Assembly: GCF_036002945.1 (NCBI RefSeq)
Contig: NZ_CP108529.1
Location: 496,001-560,000 of the forward strand
Source of the DNA: Streptomyces sp. NBC_01224
GTDB lineage: Bacteria; Actinomycetota; Actinomycetes; Streptomycetales; Streptomycetaceae
Reading direction: 5' to 3'
DNA: 64,000 nucleotides
The notes below the pieces were generated by a model. The model was not told the DNA's origin. It was given only the letters and a program-made list of their open reading frames with translations, and searched no databases. This document shows positions 9,693 through 18,499 of the stretch, one piece after another (position 1 is the first letter of the stretch; every line of letters begins with the position of its first letter). Both the position numbers and the translations under genes were made by a program.

Positions 9693-9899
9693 ATGAGCGA
9701 GCAGACGACCGGCACCCGGTACAGCGTGGTCCACAACGATGAGGAGCAGTACAGCCTCTGGGCCGAAGGGCGGCCGCTCCCGGCCGGCTGGCACCGCACG
9801 GACTTCAGCGGCGGGCGCGAGGAGTGCCTGGCCCACATAGACACGGTCTGGACGGACATGCGCCCCAGGAGCCTGCGGGTGGCCATGGACGAGAACTGA
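9693..9899 (+). CDS. MbtH-like protein
   Basis: A 68-residue protein of standard MbtH length with the family's conserved tryptophans and the signature blocks NDEEQYSLW, GWH and WTDMRP. MbtH proteins bind A domains and are needed for folding or activity of many of them. It should serve one or more of the three A domains encoded just upstream; the free-standing one is its nearest neighbour. The ATG is preceded by AAAGG about ten bases upstream. An imperfect hairpin (9920-9955) separates it from the exporter gene. Confidence 0.96.
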   Translation: MSEQTTGTRYSVVHNDEEQYSLWAEGRPLPAGWHRTDFSGGREECLAHIDTVWTDMRPRSLRVAMDEN

Positions 9900-9919
9900 G
9901 AGCTCATCGACCGAGGGCC

Positions 9920-9955
9920 GGGGAGGGAACCCATCGTCGCACGGGTGCCTTCCCC
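9920..9955 (+). terminator. hairpin between mbtH-like gene and exporter
   Basis: GGGGAGGGAACCC (9920-9932) pairs with GGGTGCCTTCCCC (9943-9955) around a 10-base loop: 12 of 13 positions pair, one of them G-U. There is no T run, so it may be an attenuator or partial terminator that lowers exporter expression relative to the biosynthetic genes. Confidence 0.45.
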
Positions 9956-9988
9956 CGCCGTATCCCCAGCCAGCAGTGGAGGTCAGCC

Positions 9989-11275
9989 GTGTGGGCGCTT
10001 CTTCGCCGCAATGCGCAGTTCCGTCGGATGTTCGCCGGCGAGGCGGTCTCCAGCTTCGGGGACAGCGCCATGTTTCTGTCACTCGCCATCTGGGCGAAGG
10101 ACCTCACCGGCTCGAACGCCGCCGCCGGTCTGGTCATGCTGGCACTCACCGTGCCGGGCCTGTCCGCGCCCTTGCTGGGGCACCTCGTGGACCGGGTGCA
10201 TCGCAAGCCGCTGCTGGTCAGGATGTACGGCGGCATGGCGGTTCTCGTGCTGTCGCTGCTGGCCGTCCGGGGCTCCGGCCAGTTGTGGATCATCTATGTG
10301 GTCGCCCTCGCCTACGGGGTGCTGGTCTCCACCCCCGCCCGCCAGGCGCTGCTGAAGGACCTGCTGCCGTCGTCCGACGCCGTCCAGGCCAGGTCGCTCC
10401 TCATCGCCACCAGGGAGGGCGTGCGCATCGCTTCCCCGGTGGCCGGAGCAGGGGTGTACGTGGCCTTCGGCGGCGTCGCGCTGGCTGTGCTGGGGGCGCT
10501 CACACTGAGCGCGGCCGCGCTGCTGATCGGTTCGGTCAAGGTGATCGAGTCGGAACCGGACCCCGTCGAGGAGTCCTTCGGCACCTCCCTCGCCGCCGGC
10601 CTGCGGCATCTGCGCGGCACACCGCTGCTGTTCCGGTTGACGCTGGCGATGGTCGTCTTCCTCGGCGGCATCGGCATGCTGGAGACCGCGGCGTTCGCCG
10701 CCGTCGATCACGGTCTGGGCCGCCCGGCGGCGTTCGTCGGAGTCATGGCGTCCATCCAAGGCGCCGGTTCAGCGCTCGGCGGTCTGATCTCCGGGACAGT
10801 GATACGGCGTCTGGGTGACGTCGGTACCAGCTGCGTCGGCTACGGGCTCGTCGCCCTGGGGCTGCTGCTGTGCGTCTCACGCGATGTGGCGCTCTTCCTC
10901 GTCGGGACGACACTCATCGGTGCGGGCCTGCCGTTCGTGGCCGTGGTGCTGGGCGCGGCGGTGCACCTGTACGCACCGGCCCGGATGCAGGGTCGCGTCA
11001 ACGCCGCGGTCAACACCGCGAAGGACGGAGCGCAGACCCTGTCGCTCACGGCGGGCGCGGCGCTGATCGGGGTGCTGGACTACCGGGTCATGTACCTGGT
11101 GATGACAGTGACCACGGTGGCGTGCGCGGTCAGTCTCCTGGTCCGCTCGATTCCCGCTCCGCAGGTGGTGCCGTCGGTGGCGGACGCCCCGGCCGACGAG
11201 GGGCCCGCACGGGGCGCGGCCTCCGCGCGTGAGCAGGGCAGCGCCGCACCCGCGGGCGAACCGCGGGTGGGGTGA
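9989..11275 (+). CDS. MFS transporter, probable product exporter
   Basis: A 428-residue integral membrane protein with about twelve hydrophobic segments and the basic loop motif after the second helix (DRVHRK), as in MFS drug-efflux proteins of the MFS_3/enterobactin-exporter type. GTG at 9989 is taken as the start because TGGAGG lies 7 bases upstream and the protein then opens with the short basic lead LLRRNAQFRRMF typical of the group. It is the last plus-strand gene of the peptide cluster, so export and self-protection for the product is the likely role. Confidence 0.88.
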   Translation: MWALLRRNAQFRRMFAGEAVSSFGDSAMFLSLAIWAKDLTGSNAAAGLVMLALTVPGLSAPLLGHLVDRVHRKPLLVRMYGGMAVLVLSLLAVRGSGQLWIIYVVALAYGVLVSTPARQALLKDLLPSSDAVQARSLLIATREGVRIASPVAGAGVYVAFGGVALAVLGALTLSAAALLIGSVKVIESEPDPVEESFGTSLAAGLRHLRGTPLLFRLTLAMVVFLGGIGMLETAAFAAVDHGLGRPAAFVGVMASIQGAGSALGGLISGTVIRRLGDVGTSCVGYGLVALGLLLCVSRDVALFLVGTTLIGAGLPFVAVVLGAAVHLYAPARMQGRVNAAVNTAKDGAQTLSLTAGAALIGVLDYRVMYLVMTVTTVACAVSLLVRSIPAPQVVPSVADAPADEGPARGAASAREQGSAAPAGEPRVG

Positions 11276-11317
11276 GTCCCGCCGCCCGGGCCCGCAGAAC
11301 GAGCCGCACCGAGCGCG

Positions 11318-11610
11318 GTGTGGAAGGCTCCCACGACGACGGGCGTACGGGACGGACCCTTGCAGCCGATCGCTGCTTCCGACGTCGCCGCGGCTGTCGT
11401 GGGGGCCGCGGCGAAACGCCGTTTCAGGGCATCCGGAACATCGCGGGCCCCGACGTCTTCCCGCTGGACGAGCTCGGCCGGATCACTCCGGCCGCACGCC
11501 CCGACGGCCGCCGTGTGGTCACCGACGACCGGGCGCGCATGTCCGCCAGGGTCACCAAAGACGCCCTGACCGCGCCCGCGGACGCCGACCGCCCCAACGC
11601 ACTGCACGGA
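11318..11610 (+). pseudogene. decayed NAD(P)-binding (atypical SDR) protein, C-terminal part
   Basis: Two frames together resemble the end of an NmrA/atypical SDR protein. LQPIAASDVAAAV lies in one frame near 11370. IRNIAGPDVFPLDELGRIT and VVTDDRARM lie in the next frame from about 11420. A frameshift around 11405-11425, the missing nucleotide-binding N terminus and the lack of a stop near the expected place all point to a dead gene. It separates the plus-strand NRPS operon from the minus-strand P450/ferredoxin pair. Confidence 0.6.
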
Positions 11611-11650
11611 CCGGCTTCAGCAGTCGTAGCCGGGCTGCTCCGCCGCTCCC

Positions 11651-11845
11651 CTACTCCACCGTGATCGCCTGCACCGGGCAGACGCGGGCCGCTTCCTTGA
11701 CCATCGGGTCATCCACGTCCTCCTCGTGACCCGGCAACAGTTCGCTGAAGCCGTCGTCGTCCTGTGTGAAGACCTTCGGCGCGGTCAGCGCGCACTGGCC
11801 GGCACCGATGCACACATCCCTGTCGATACTGATCCGCATCACCAC
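11651..11845 (-). CDS. 3Fe-4S ferredoxin, P450 partner
   Basis: A 64-residue ferredoxin with the cluster ligands of the single-cluster Streptomyces type: Cys in RDVCIGAGQC, a second Cys six residues on, and CPVQAI near the end. The residue between the first cysteines is Gly-Ala-Gly, as in SoyB/SuaB-like [3Fe-4S] proteins. It starts 25 bases after the stop of the P450 gene on the same strand, the usual arrangement for a dedicated electron donor that passes electrons from a ferredoxin reductase to the P450. Confidence 0.93.
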   Translation of the reverse strand: MVMRISIDRDVCIGAGQCALTAPKVFTQDDDGFSELLPGHEEDVDDPMVKEAARVCPVQAITVE

Positions 11846-11870
11846 TGCATCCTTTCCAGGAGGGGTCCGG

Positions 11871-13067
11871 TCACCACGCCACAGGCAGTTCGAGCATGCC
11901 CTGGATCGTGTCGCCGGGCTTGAACGGGATCTCGTCGACGGGGGCCGCCAGCCTCAGCTCCGGCAGTCGGTCGAAGAGGGTGCGCAGTGCGATCTCCAGC
12001 TCGGCCCGCGCGAGATTCTGGCCGAGGCACTGATGGACCCCGAAGCCGAAGGCGACATGGCCGCGCGATTCCCGGCCGAGGTCCAGTTCATCCGGCGCCG
12101 GGTACGCGGCTTCGTCCCGGTTGATCACCGAAGTGGACAGTACGACGCCGTCACCGGCTCGGATGGTCACCCCACCCACCTCGATGTCCTCCGTCGCCAC
12201 CCGTGAGATGCCGTCGGCAATGGACAGGAATCGCAGCAACTCCTCGACCGCGGCGGGCATCAGATCCTCGGACGTGCGCAACCGGTCCAGCTGGTCCGGA
12301 TACTGAAGAAGAGTGAACGTACCCAGCGAGATCATGTTCGCGGTCGTCTCGTGTCCCGCTACCAGCAGGATCTCTGCCAGCTGGACCAGTTCGTCGCGAC
12401 TGATGGCCCCGGTGTCGAGCTGCTGGGTGATGAGCTCGTCGAGCAATCCCTCGCCCGGGTCGGACCGCTTGCGTTCGATCAGCGACCGGAAGTACTCGTC
12501 GAGCGCCGCCCGCGCGGCCTCGATATCCGCAGCCCCGGGACCGCGCAGCAACCTGCGCGACTGGGACTCGAAGAAGTCGTGGTCGGCGTACGGAACACCG
12601 AGAAGCGCACAGATCACCATTGAAGGAACGGGCAGCGCGAAGGCGCTCACCAGATCGGTGGGCGGGCCCTGCTCGATCATGGCGTCCAGCAGCCGGTCCA
12701 CGGTCTCCTGGATCTTCGGCCGCAATGCGGCGGTCCGCTTCACGGAGAAGCTCGGGATCAGCATCCGGCGCTGCGCGTTGTGCTCGGGGTCGTCGACGCC
12801 GATCAGTTCGATACGCCGTCTGGTGCTCCGGGCCACCCGCTCGGTGAACACCGGGAACGCGGGGTTCTCCCGGTCGGCCGACAGCCGCCGGTCGACCAGC
12901 AGCGCACGCGCCTCGGCATGCCCGGTCACCAGCCACACCCGGCGGCCGTCGAAGAGTCTGGCGGGAGACAGCGGCTTCTGCCCGTCGTTCTGTGGCCGGT
13001 ACTCCGCCGGCGGGTGGTACGGGCAGGTGCGGTCCTGCGGGAAGGAGACGGTCTCGGTGTCTGCCAT
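11871..13067 (-). CDS. cytochrome P450 (CYP105-like)
   Basis: A 398-residue P450 with a complete set of motifs: AGHETT in the I helix, EELLR as the K-helix ExxR, and FGFGVHQCLG around the heme cysteine. The N terminus (TCPYHPP) and the C terminus (LELPVAW) are like CYP105 enzymes. The start at 13067 is preceded by GAGG at 6 bases. It is followed by its ferredoxin and sits divergent to a TetR regulator with an inverted repeat in front. It may oxidise the peptide made by the neighbouring NRPS, but a xenobiotic-inducible P450 is equally possible. Confidence 0.93.
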   Translation of the reverse strand: MADTETVSFPQDRTCPYHPPAEYRPQNDGQKPLSPARLFDGRRVWLVTGHAEARALLVDRRLSADRENPAFPVFTERVARSTRRRIELIGVDDPEHNAQRRMLIPSFSVKRTAALRPKIQETVDRLLDAMIEQGPPTDLVSAFALPVPSMVICALLGVPYADHDFFESQSRRLLRGPGAADIEAARAALDEYFRSLIERKRSDPGEGLLDELITQQLDTGAISRDELVQLAEILLVAGHETTANMISLGTFTLLQYPDQLDRLRTSEDLMPAAVEELLRFLSIADGISRVATEDIEVGGVTIRAGDGVVLSTSVINRDEAAYPAPDELDLGRESRGHVAFGFGVHQCLGQNLARAELEIALRTLFDRLPELRLAAPVDEIPFKPGDTIQGMLELPVAW

Positions 13068-13113
13068 GGCGGGCCTCGCAATGAGGACGTAGGGGTTCCT
13101 ACCGGTCTCCCCC

Positions 13114-13140
13114 ACTAGATGCCTCAGTCACCTATCTAGT
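13114..13140. promoter_or_regulatory. inverted repeat, candidate operator of the P450 promoter
   Basis: ACTAGAT (13114-13120) and ATCTAGT (13134-13140) are perfect inverted copies separated by 13 bases. The site lies 47-73 bases upstream of the P450 start, where its promoter should be. The size and position fit a TetR-family operator, and a TetR gene lies 380 bp away in the opposite direction. Confidence 0.5.
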
Positions 13141-13253
13141 CTACGCAGTGTTCGGCCAACTCGCCGGGTGTGCGGCCCCTCGGAAGCGTAACGCCGCGAC
13201 CTGCGTCCCGCCCCGCGAGCCACCGGCGGACACGGCCGCGCGGAACGGCAGCC

Positions 13254-13293
13254 CCGGCGGCTGCTCCGGCGGCTGCTCCGGCGGCTGCTCCGG
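13254..13293. repeat. three 12-bp tandem repeats in an intergenic region
   Basis: CCGGCGGCTGCT occurs three times in a row, followed by CCGG. It lies in the 450-bp space between the P450 and TetR genes, which shows no gene in either strand that I would support. Confidence 0.85.
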
Positions 13294-13520
13294 AAGACCG
13301 GGGCGGCGAGGGTGCCGCGTACCACGACGCCGACAGGGGCGACCGGGAATCCGGGCATGGCGGCCACAGGCTCCCGCCGAGATTTGCCGCCCCACGGCAC
13401 CGGTGCGCGCTGCGCACATGCTCAGGAGCGTGCCAGGTCGGCCCGCAGAACTGGCTTGGTCACCTTGGCGAGGCGGCAAGGAGGGTGACAGGAAGATCCG
13501 AACAATGGTCCACTTCTTTC

Positions 13521-14141
13521 ATGGCCTACCGCAAAACCCCCGCAGTGCAGGACCGGCTCGCCGCCGCAAGGGACCGCCTCATCCAGTGCGCCACGTCCGT
13601 CGTCGCCGACGTGGGCTGGGCGAATGCCTCCGTCACCGCAGTCGCCGCCGCTGCCGGAATGTCGGTCGGGTCCGTCTACCAGCACTTCCCCTCGAAGGGT
13701 GCCCTGGCCGTGGAAGTCTTCCGGCGCGCCTCGGCACGCGAGGTCGAGGTGCTCGGAGAAGTACTCCGGGACGGCAGCGGCGACGCGGCGGAACGACTCG
13801 CGTGCGGAGTCCGCGTCTTCGCCCGCCGCGCCCTGCAACACCCGGGACTGGCCTACGCCCTGCTCGCGGCCCCGGCCGAGCCCTCGCTGGGCGAGGCCCG
13901 TTCGGAATTCCGGCGCCGCTATCGCGCGGTGTTCACCGATGTGGTTCGCGAGGGCGTCGCCGCCGGATTGTTCCCCCAACAGGATCCCGAGGTCACGGCC
14001 GCCGCACTGACCGGCGCGATCGGAGAGGTGTTGGTGGACCCGTTGTCCGCTCCCACCGGCGACGCGGCCGATCATCTGGTGGCCGAGCTGATAGCGATGT
14101 CACTGCGCTGCGCAGGCGCCCCCTCGGCCACCACCGGCTGA
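13521..14141 (+). CDS. TetR/AcrR-family regulator
   Basis: A 206-residue regulator. The N-terminal helix-turn-helix is clear: TAVAAAAGMSVGSVYQHFPSK followed by a three-helix bundle, ending near residue 60. The C-terminal ligand domain is all helical and resembles the group of TetR proteins beside P450 or hydrolase genes. The ATG at 13521 gives the usual short lead before the first helix; no strong ribosome site is seen. It is transcribed away from the P450/ferredoxin pair and is the obvious candidate to bind the inverted repeat at 13114-13140. Confidence 0.9.
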   Translation: MAYRKTPAVQDRLAAARDRLIQCATSVVADVGWANASVTAVAAAAGMSVGSVYQHFPSKGALAVEVFRRASAREVEVLGEVLRDGSGDAAERLACGVRVFARRALQHPGLAYALLAAPAEPSLGEARSEFRRRYRAVFTDVVREGVAAGLFPQQDPEVTAAALTGAIGEVLVDPLSAPTGDAADHLVAELIAMSLRCAGAPSATTG

Positions 14142-14294
14142 CGGCGCCGTCCCCGACCGGCAGCGGATGGCGGATCAAGGCGGGTGCGGACGCCACGTGC
14201 TTCGTAGATCGGCGAGAACACTCGAGCACCGGAAGGCCGGACGTCACGGCGCCGACCCGGGTCCGGCGAGAGAAGCATCGCGGCCGGGGCCGCG

Positions 14295-17000
14295 TCACGG
14301 AGCCGATGGGCTGCTCGGCGGCGGGGCGGCCCGCAGCGCCTGTTCCGTCCAGATGACCTTGCCGCGGTCCGTGTAGCGAGTCCCCCATCGGTCGGCGAAC
14401 TGAGCGACGAGGAACAGCCCCCGGCCTCCCTCGTCCGTGGTGGCCGCCTGCCGCAGATGAGGCGAGGTGCTGCTGTGGTCCGAGACCTCGCAGATCAGGG
14501 AGCGGTCACGGAGCAGTCGTACACCGATGGGGCCTGTGGCGTAGCGAATGGCGTTGGTGACCAGTTCGCTGAGGATCAGCTCTGTGGTGAACGCCTCCTC
14601 CACCAGATCCCACTCGGCCAGCTTGCGGGACACCTCGGCCCGTACTTGGGACACCGCCGAAGGGTCGGAGGGTACGTGCAGCTGGACCACGTCCGCGGCA
14701 TCCAGCCTGCGTGTACGGCCGACGAGAAGCGCGATGTCGTCGCGGGCACGCTCGGGCACGAGGGTGCGCAGGACCGCCTCGCAGGTCTCCTCGGGTGTCC
14801 GGTCGGCGTTCTCGGCGACGGTCCGGCGCAGGAGTGCCAGCCCTTCGTCGATGTCCCGGTGCCGGTCCTCGACGAGTCCGTTCGTATAGAGCACGAGGCG
14901 GCTGTTCTCGGGCAGCAGCGCTTCGAGGGTCTCGAAGGGCAGGCCACCGAGCCCCAGCGGTGGGCCGCCCGGCACATCGGCGAATTCCGAGGTGCCCTCC
15001 GGGTCGACGATCACCGGCTTGAGGTGGCCGGCCCGCGCCATGGTGCAGCGCCCGGACACCGGATCGTAGATCGCATAGAGGCAAGTGGCGCCGGTGACTC
15101 CCAGGTCGGCGCTGTCGACTGCCTCGTCCTGGTCGATCTGGGCGACCAGTTCGTCCAGGTGCCACAGGAGTTCGTCGGGCGGCAGGTCCAGGGCGGAGAA
15201 GTTGTGGATCGCCGTGCGCAGGCGCCCCATGGTCGCCGCGGCGTGCAGTCCGTGGCCGACGACATCGCCCACCACGAGCGCGACTCGGGCGCCGGGCAGC
15301 GGGATGACGTCGAACCAGTCCCCGCCGACACCGCCCAGCCCACCCGTTCCGGCCTGTGCCGGCAGGTACCGGTAGGCGACGTCGATGGCGCTCTGTTCCG
15401 GGACGCCGCGCGGCAGCAGGCTGCGCTGCAGGGTCACCGCCATGTTGTGCTCGCGTGTGTAGCGGCGGGCATTGTCGATGTTCACCGCGGCCCGGGCGAC
15501 CAGTTCCTCGGCGACGGACAGGTCCTCGTCCTCGAACGGCTCGGACTTCGCCGAACGCCAGAACAGGGCCACGCCCAGGATGGCACCGCGGGCGCGCAGC
15601 GGAATCGCGATCACCGAGTGGAATCCGTGCTCGACGAGCTGCCGCGCCCGTGCGGGGTCCTGCTGCTGCCACCCTGAGAAGGCCGCCAGATCCGCATCGA
15701 GGACCGCCTCCCCCCTGCGCAGACCGGCCCCCAGGGGCGTGGTCGGCAGAAAGCGGATCACCGAGCCGACAGGGTGGAGCGGCGTGTCCTCCCGGATGCC
15801 GCTGAACGCGGTCCGACGCCACTCGGCATCCATGCCCACGGCCGTCGGCTCCTCGCCGCGCAGTACGGCCTCCGCCACATCGACGGTGGCGAAGTCGGCG
15901 AAGTGGGCCCTCACGAACTCCGCCAGCTCCTCGCACGTACGCACCACGTCGAGGGTGGTGCCGATCTCTGTGCCGGCCTCGTACAGCAGATTCAGCCGCC
16001 GCCGTGCCACATCGGCCCTACCGGTGAGTGCCCGGAGCTCGGTGGTGTCACGCAGTGTCGTCACGCTGCCGGGCGGGCCGCCGTCCCGGTCGGTCGACCG
16101 CTGGTTGACAGCGAGCAGGCGTTCGCCGACCGGAACCACCTCGTCGGTCACGGTCCTCCCCGAGGCCAGCAACTCCGTGGTGACAGGATCCAGCCCCAGC
16201 TCGGCCGGCACACGCCCCTCCACGTCCGCCGGCAGGCCGAGCAGCCGACGGGCCTCGTCATTGGCGAGCAGCAGCCGGCCGTCGCCGTCGATGATGAGCA
16301 CGCCCTCCCGCACCGCGTGCAGAACGGCGTCGTGATGCTCGTACATCCGCGTCATCTCGGTGGGACCGAGGCCGTGGGTCTGGCGACGCAGCCGTCTGCT
16401 CACCGCCGCCGTCCCGGCCGTGCTGAGCAGCAGGATCCCCGCAGCCGACCCGAACAGGAGGGGAAACTGCTGCTCGACGACGCCGCCCACACGCTTGAGG
16501 GTGATTCCGGCGGACACCAGACCTACGACGGTGCCGTCACGTCCGATGACGGGCACCACTGCCTGTACGAGGGGGCCGATGGTCCCGGTGACTCTCTCGA
16601 CGACGATGCCGCCGTTCAGCGCGGGCTGAAGATTGCCGACGAATTTCTTCCCGATCCGGTCGGGCAGGGGGTGGGTGTAGCGGATTCCGGCCCGGTTCAT
16701 CACGACGATGAAGTCGACCCCTGAGAGTTTCCGGGCCCGCTCGGCCAACGGCTGCAGCACCGCGGTCGGGTTCGGGCTCGTCAGCGCTGCCTCGATGCCC
16801 GGTGAACCGGCAAAGGCCTCGGCGACAGCGACCGAACGGCCGCGGGCTTCTCTTTCGCTGTCGGCCCGGGACTGCGACACGAGCGCGGCGACGGCTGCGG
16901 CCACGAGCAGCACGACGATCGCCACCTGCAGGAGAAAGAACTGACCTGCGACGGTTCGCATCTTGAGAACCGAGCGTCGGCGGCCGTACCGTCCGGTCAT
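14295..17000 (-). CDS. membrane sensor with PAS, GAF, SpoIIE phosphatase and ATPase domains
   Basis: A 901-residue protein built from signalling blocks. A membrane helix near residues 16-40 and a second near 190 frame an extracellular PDC-type sensor region (citrate-sensor like). A PAS domain (HAVREGVLIIDGDGRLL), a GAF domain, a SpoIIE/PP2C phosphatase domain with the metal-binding aspartates in GGVGGDWFDV and VGDVVGHG, and a RsbW-like HATPase (SELVTNAIRYA) follow. Such Streptomyces proteins act in partner-switching pathways on anti-sigma-factor antagonists. The ATG at 17000 is preferred over an upstream frame extension because it sits just before the basic lead and first membrane helix. It appears to be a single-gene unit. 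Confidence 0.9.
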   Translation of the reverse strand: MTGRYGRRRSVLKMRTVAGQFFLLQVAIVVLLVAAAVAALVSQSRADSEREARGRSVAVAEAFAGSPGIEAALTSPNPTAVLQPLAERARKLSGVDFIVVMNRAGIRYTHPLPDRIGKKFVGNLQPALNGGIVVERVTGTIGPLVQAVVPVIGRDGTVVGLVSAGITLKRVGGVVEQQFPLLFGSAAGILLLSTAGTAAVSRRLRRQTHGLGPTEMTRMYEHHDAVLHAVREGVLIIDGDGRLLLANDEARRLLGLPADVEGRVPAELGLDPVTTELLASGRTVTDEVVPVGERLLAVNQRSTDRDGGPPGSVTTLRDTTELRALTGRADVARRRLNLLYEAGTEIGTTLDVVRTCEELAEFVRAHFADFATVDVAEAVLRGEEPTAVGMDAEWRRTAFSGIREDTPLHPVGSVIRFLPTTPLGAGLRRGEAVLDADLAAFSGWQQQDPARARQLVEHGFHSVIAIPLRARGAILGVALFWRSAKSEPFEDEDLSVAEELVARAAVNIDNARRYTREHNMAVTLQRSLLPRGVPEQSAIDVAYRYLPAQAGTGGLGGVGGDWFDVIPLPGARVALVVGDVVGHGLHAAATMGRLRTAIHNFSALDLPPDELLWHLDELVAQIDQDEAVDSADLGVTGATCLYAIYDPVSGRCTMARAGHLKPVIVDPEGTSEFADVPGGPPLGLGGLPFETLEALLPENSRLVLYTNGLVEDRHRDIDEGLALLRRTVAENADRTPEETCEAVLRTLVPERARDDIALLVGRTRRLDAADVVQLHVPSDPSAVSQVRAEVSRKLAEWDLVEEAFTTELILSELVTNAIRYATGPIGVRLLRDRSLICEVSDHSSTSPHLRQAATTDEGGRGLFLVAQFADRWGTRYTDRGKVIWTEQALRAAPPPSSPSAP

Positions 17001-17260
17001 GCCTTCTTTGTACACCCTGCGCACACGCTGGGCGAGCAGTCCGGCGCAGCGTGCGAGGCCCGTCGGGCAAGGTGGAGCGAGCCGGCCCGGAGCGAGTCGG
17101 CCAGGGTACAAGGCCCGCCCGATTCCGGCCCTCGCGGGCCCCAGCGCCCCGGCCGACACTGGTTGACGCCCTTGGCGCGCGGCGACACCCGAGGTGTGTG
17201 ACGCCTACACCGGACGGCCGAGGGCGTGCACCTCGCGCCCGGTGGACGGACTCACGCGGG

Positions 17261-18499
17261 TTACGGAGAATCGCCCGTTGCCGGCGCTTCGGTGTCCCGC
17301 TCGGGAAGAACAGTGGTGCTGAAGTCCGCCACGGCCGCCTCCAGACCGACGTCCTGCTGTGCCCGCTCGGACATGTACCAGCGGTGTTCCAACAGCTCGT
17401 GATAGAGCTCGGCCGGGTCCATGGAGCTCCGGAGATCCCGCGGAACCGCACGCACCGTGGGCCTGAACACCTCGCGGACCCAGCGGTGGGCAAGCACCTC
17501 CGCACGGGCACCGAGCGGGTCGCCCGGCGCATGGTCCTCCTGTGTCGCCATCCAGCTCTCGAGGTCGTTGAGGAGTCGCCGGGCCTGGTTCTCCTCGGCA
17601 TCGATTCCGGTCAGGCGCAGCAGCTGACGCTGATGATGGCCTGCGTCGACAACCTTGGGGACGAAAGTGATCGTATCGCCGTTCGAGGAGTTGGCGATCT
17701 GCATCTCGGCGACGTCGAAGCCGAGATCATTGAGCCTGCGCACGCGACGTTCGATGTAGTGATACTTGCCTGCCGGATAGACCGAAGTGCGGGTCAGCTC
17801 CTTCCAAAGCTCCTCGTACCGCTGGCAGATCTCCGCGCCGAACGCAATCGGATCCACCGAGGGATGAAGCGCACCCGCGGCCTCCAGGTCGAGCATCTCT
17901 CCGCTGATGTTCACCCGGGCCAGATCGATGTCGTATTCACGCTGCCCTGTGCTGAGCCGGCTGTGCACATCGCCGGTCTCCGCATCTACGAGGTAGGCGG
18001 CGTAGGCACCGGCGTCCCGGCGGAAGAGTGTGTTGGACAGAGAGCAGTCGCCCCAGGCGAACCCCGCCAGGTGCAGCCGGACCAGCAGTACGGCGAGTGC
18101 GTCCATGAGCCGGTGCACCGTGGTCGGGCGCATTGTCGTCTCGAACATCGAGCGATAGGGCAGGGACCCGTTGAGGTGACGGGTGATCAGCACCGGCTCC
18201 AGCGGTTCCCCGTCGCTGCCGGTGCGCCCGGTAACCACCGCGAGTGGGTCAACCGCGGGTATCCCGAGCCGGGCAAGGGTACGCAGCAGCTCGTACTCGC
18301 GCACCGCCGGTCGCTCGGCGAGCTCCTTGACCGCCACCACATCGCCCCCCGCTCGGGCATAGCGCACGACGTGGCGGGAGATGCCGCGCGGCAGCGTCAC
18401 CAGATGCTTCTCCGGCCACTCTTCGAGCGGCAGGTGCCAGGGCAGTTCGAGAAGGAAGGCGGGGTGTTCGGGGTTGGTGGCGCTGAACTGCAAAGCCAT
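17261..18499 (-). CDS. DUF4032 family protein, kinase-like fold
   Basis: A 412-residue protein. The N-terminal two thirds resemble lipopolysaccharide-kinase/ABC1-type folds: VAVKEL as the ATP-lysine segment near residue 70 and GDCSLSNTLF near 175 in place of the catalytic loop, then a conserved C-terminal DUF4032 region. The substrate is not known for this family. ATG at 18499 has GAGGCG upstream at good spacing. It is common and conserved in actinomycetes, so it is more likely to be a housekeeping gene than a member of the clusters on either side. Confidence 0.85.
   Translation of the reverse strand: MALQFSATNPEHPAFLLELPWHLPLEEWPEKHLVTLPRGISRHVVRYARAGGDVVAVKELAERPAVREYELLRTLARLGIPAVDPLAVVTGRTGSDGEPLEPVLITRHLNGSLPYRSMFETTMRPTTVHRLMDALAVLLVRLHLAGFAWGDCSLSNTLFRRDAGAYAAYLVDAETGDVHSRLSTGQREYDIDLARVNISGEMLDLEAAGALHPSVDPIAFGAEICQRYEELWKELTRTSVYPAGKYHYIERRVRRLNDLGFDVAEMQIANSSNGDTITFVPKVVDAGHHQRQLLRLTGIDAEENQARRLLNDLESWMATQEDHAPGDPLGARAEVLAHRWVREVFRPTVRAVPRDLRSSMDPAELYHELLEHRWYMSERAQQDVGLEAAVADFSTTVLPERDTEAPATGDSP

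Noticed and set aside
13148..14356. A 402-codon plus-strand open frame covering the TetR gene.
   Set aside because: It is a different frame from the clear TetR protein, is arginine/glycine-rich and matches no family.
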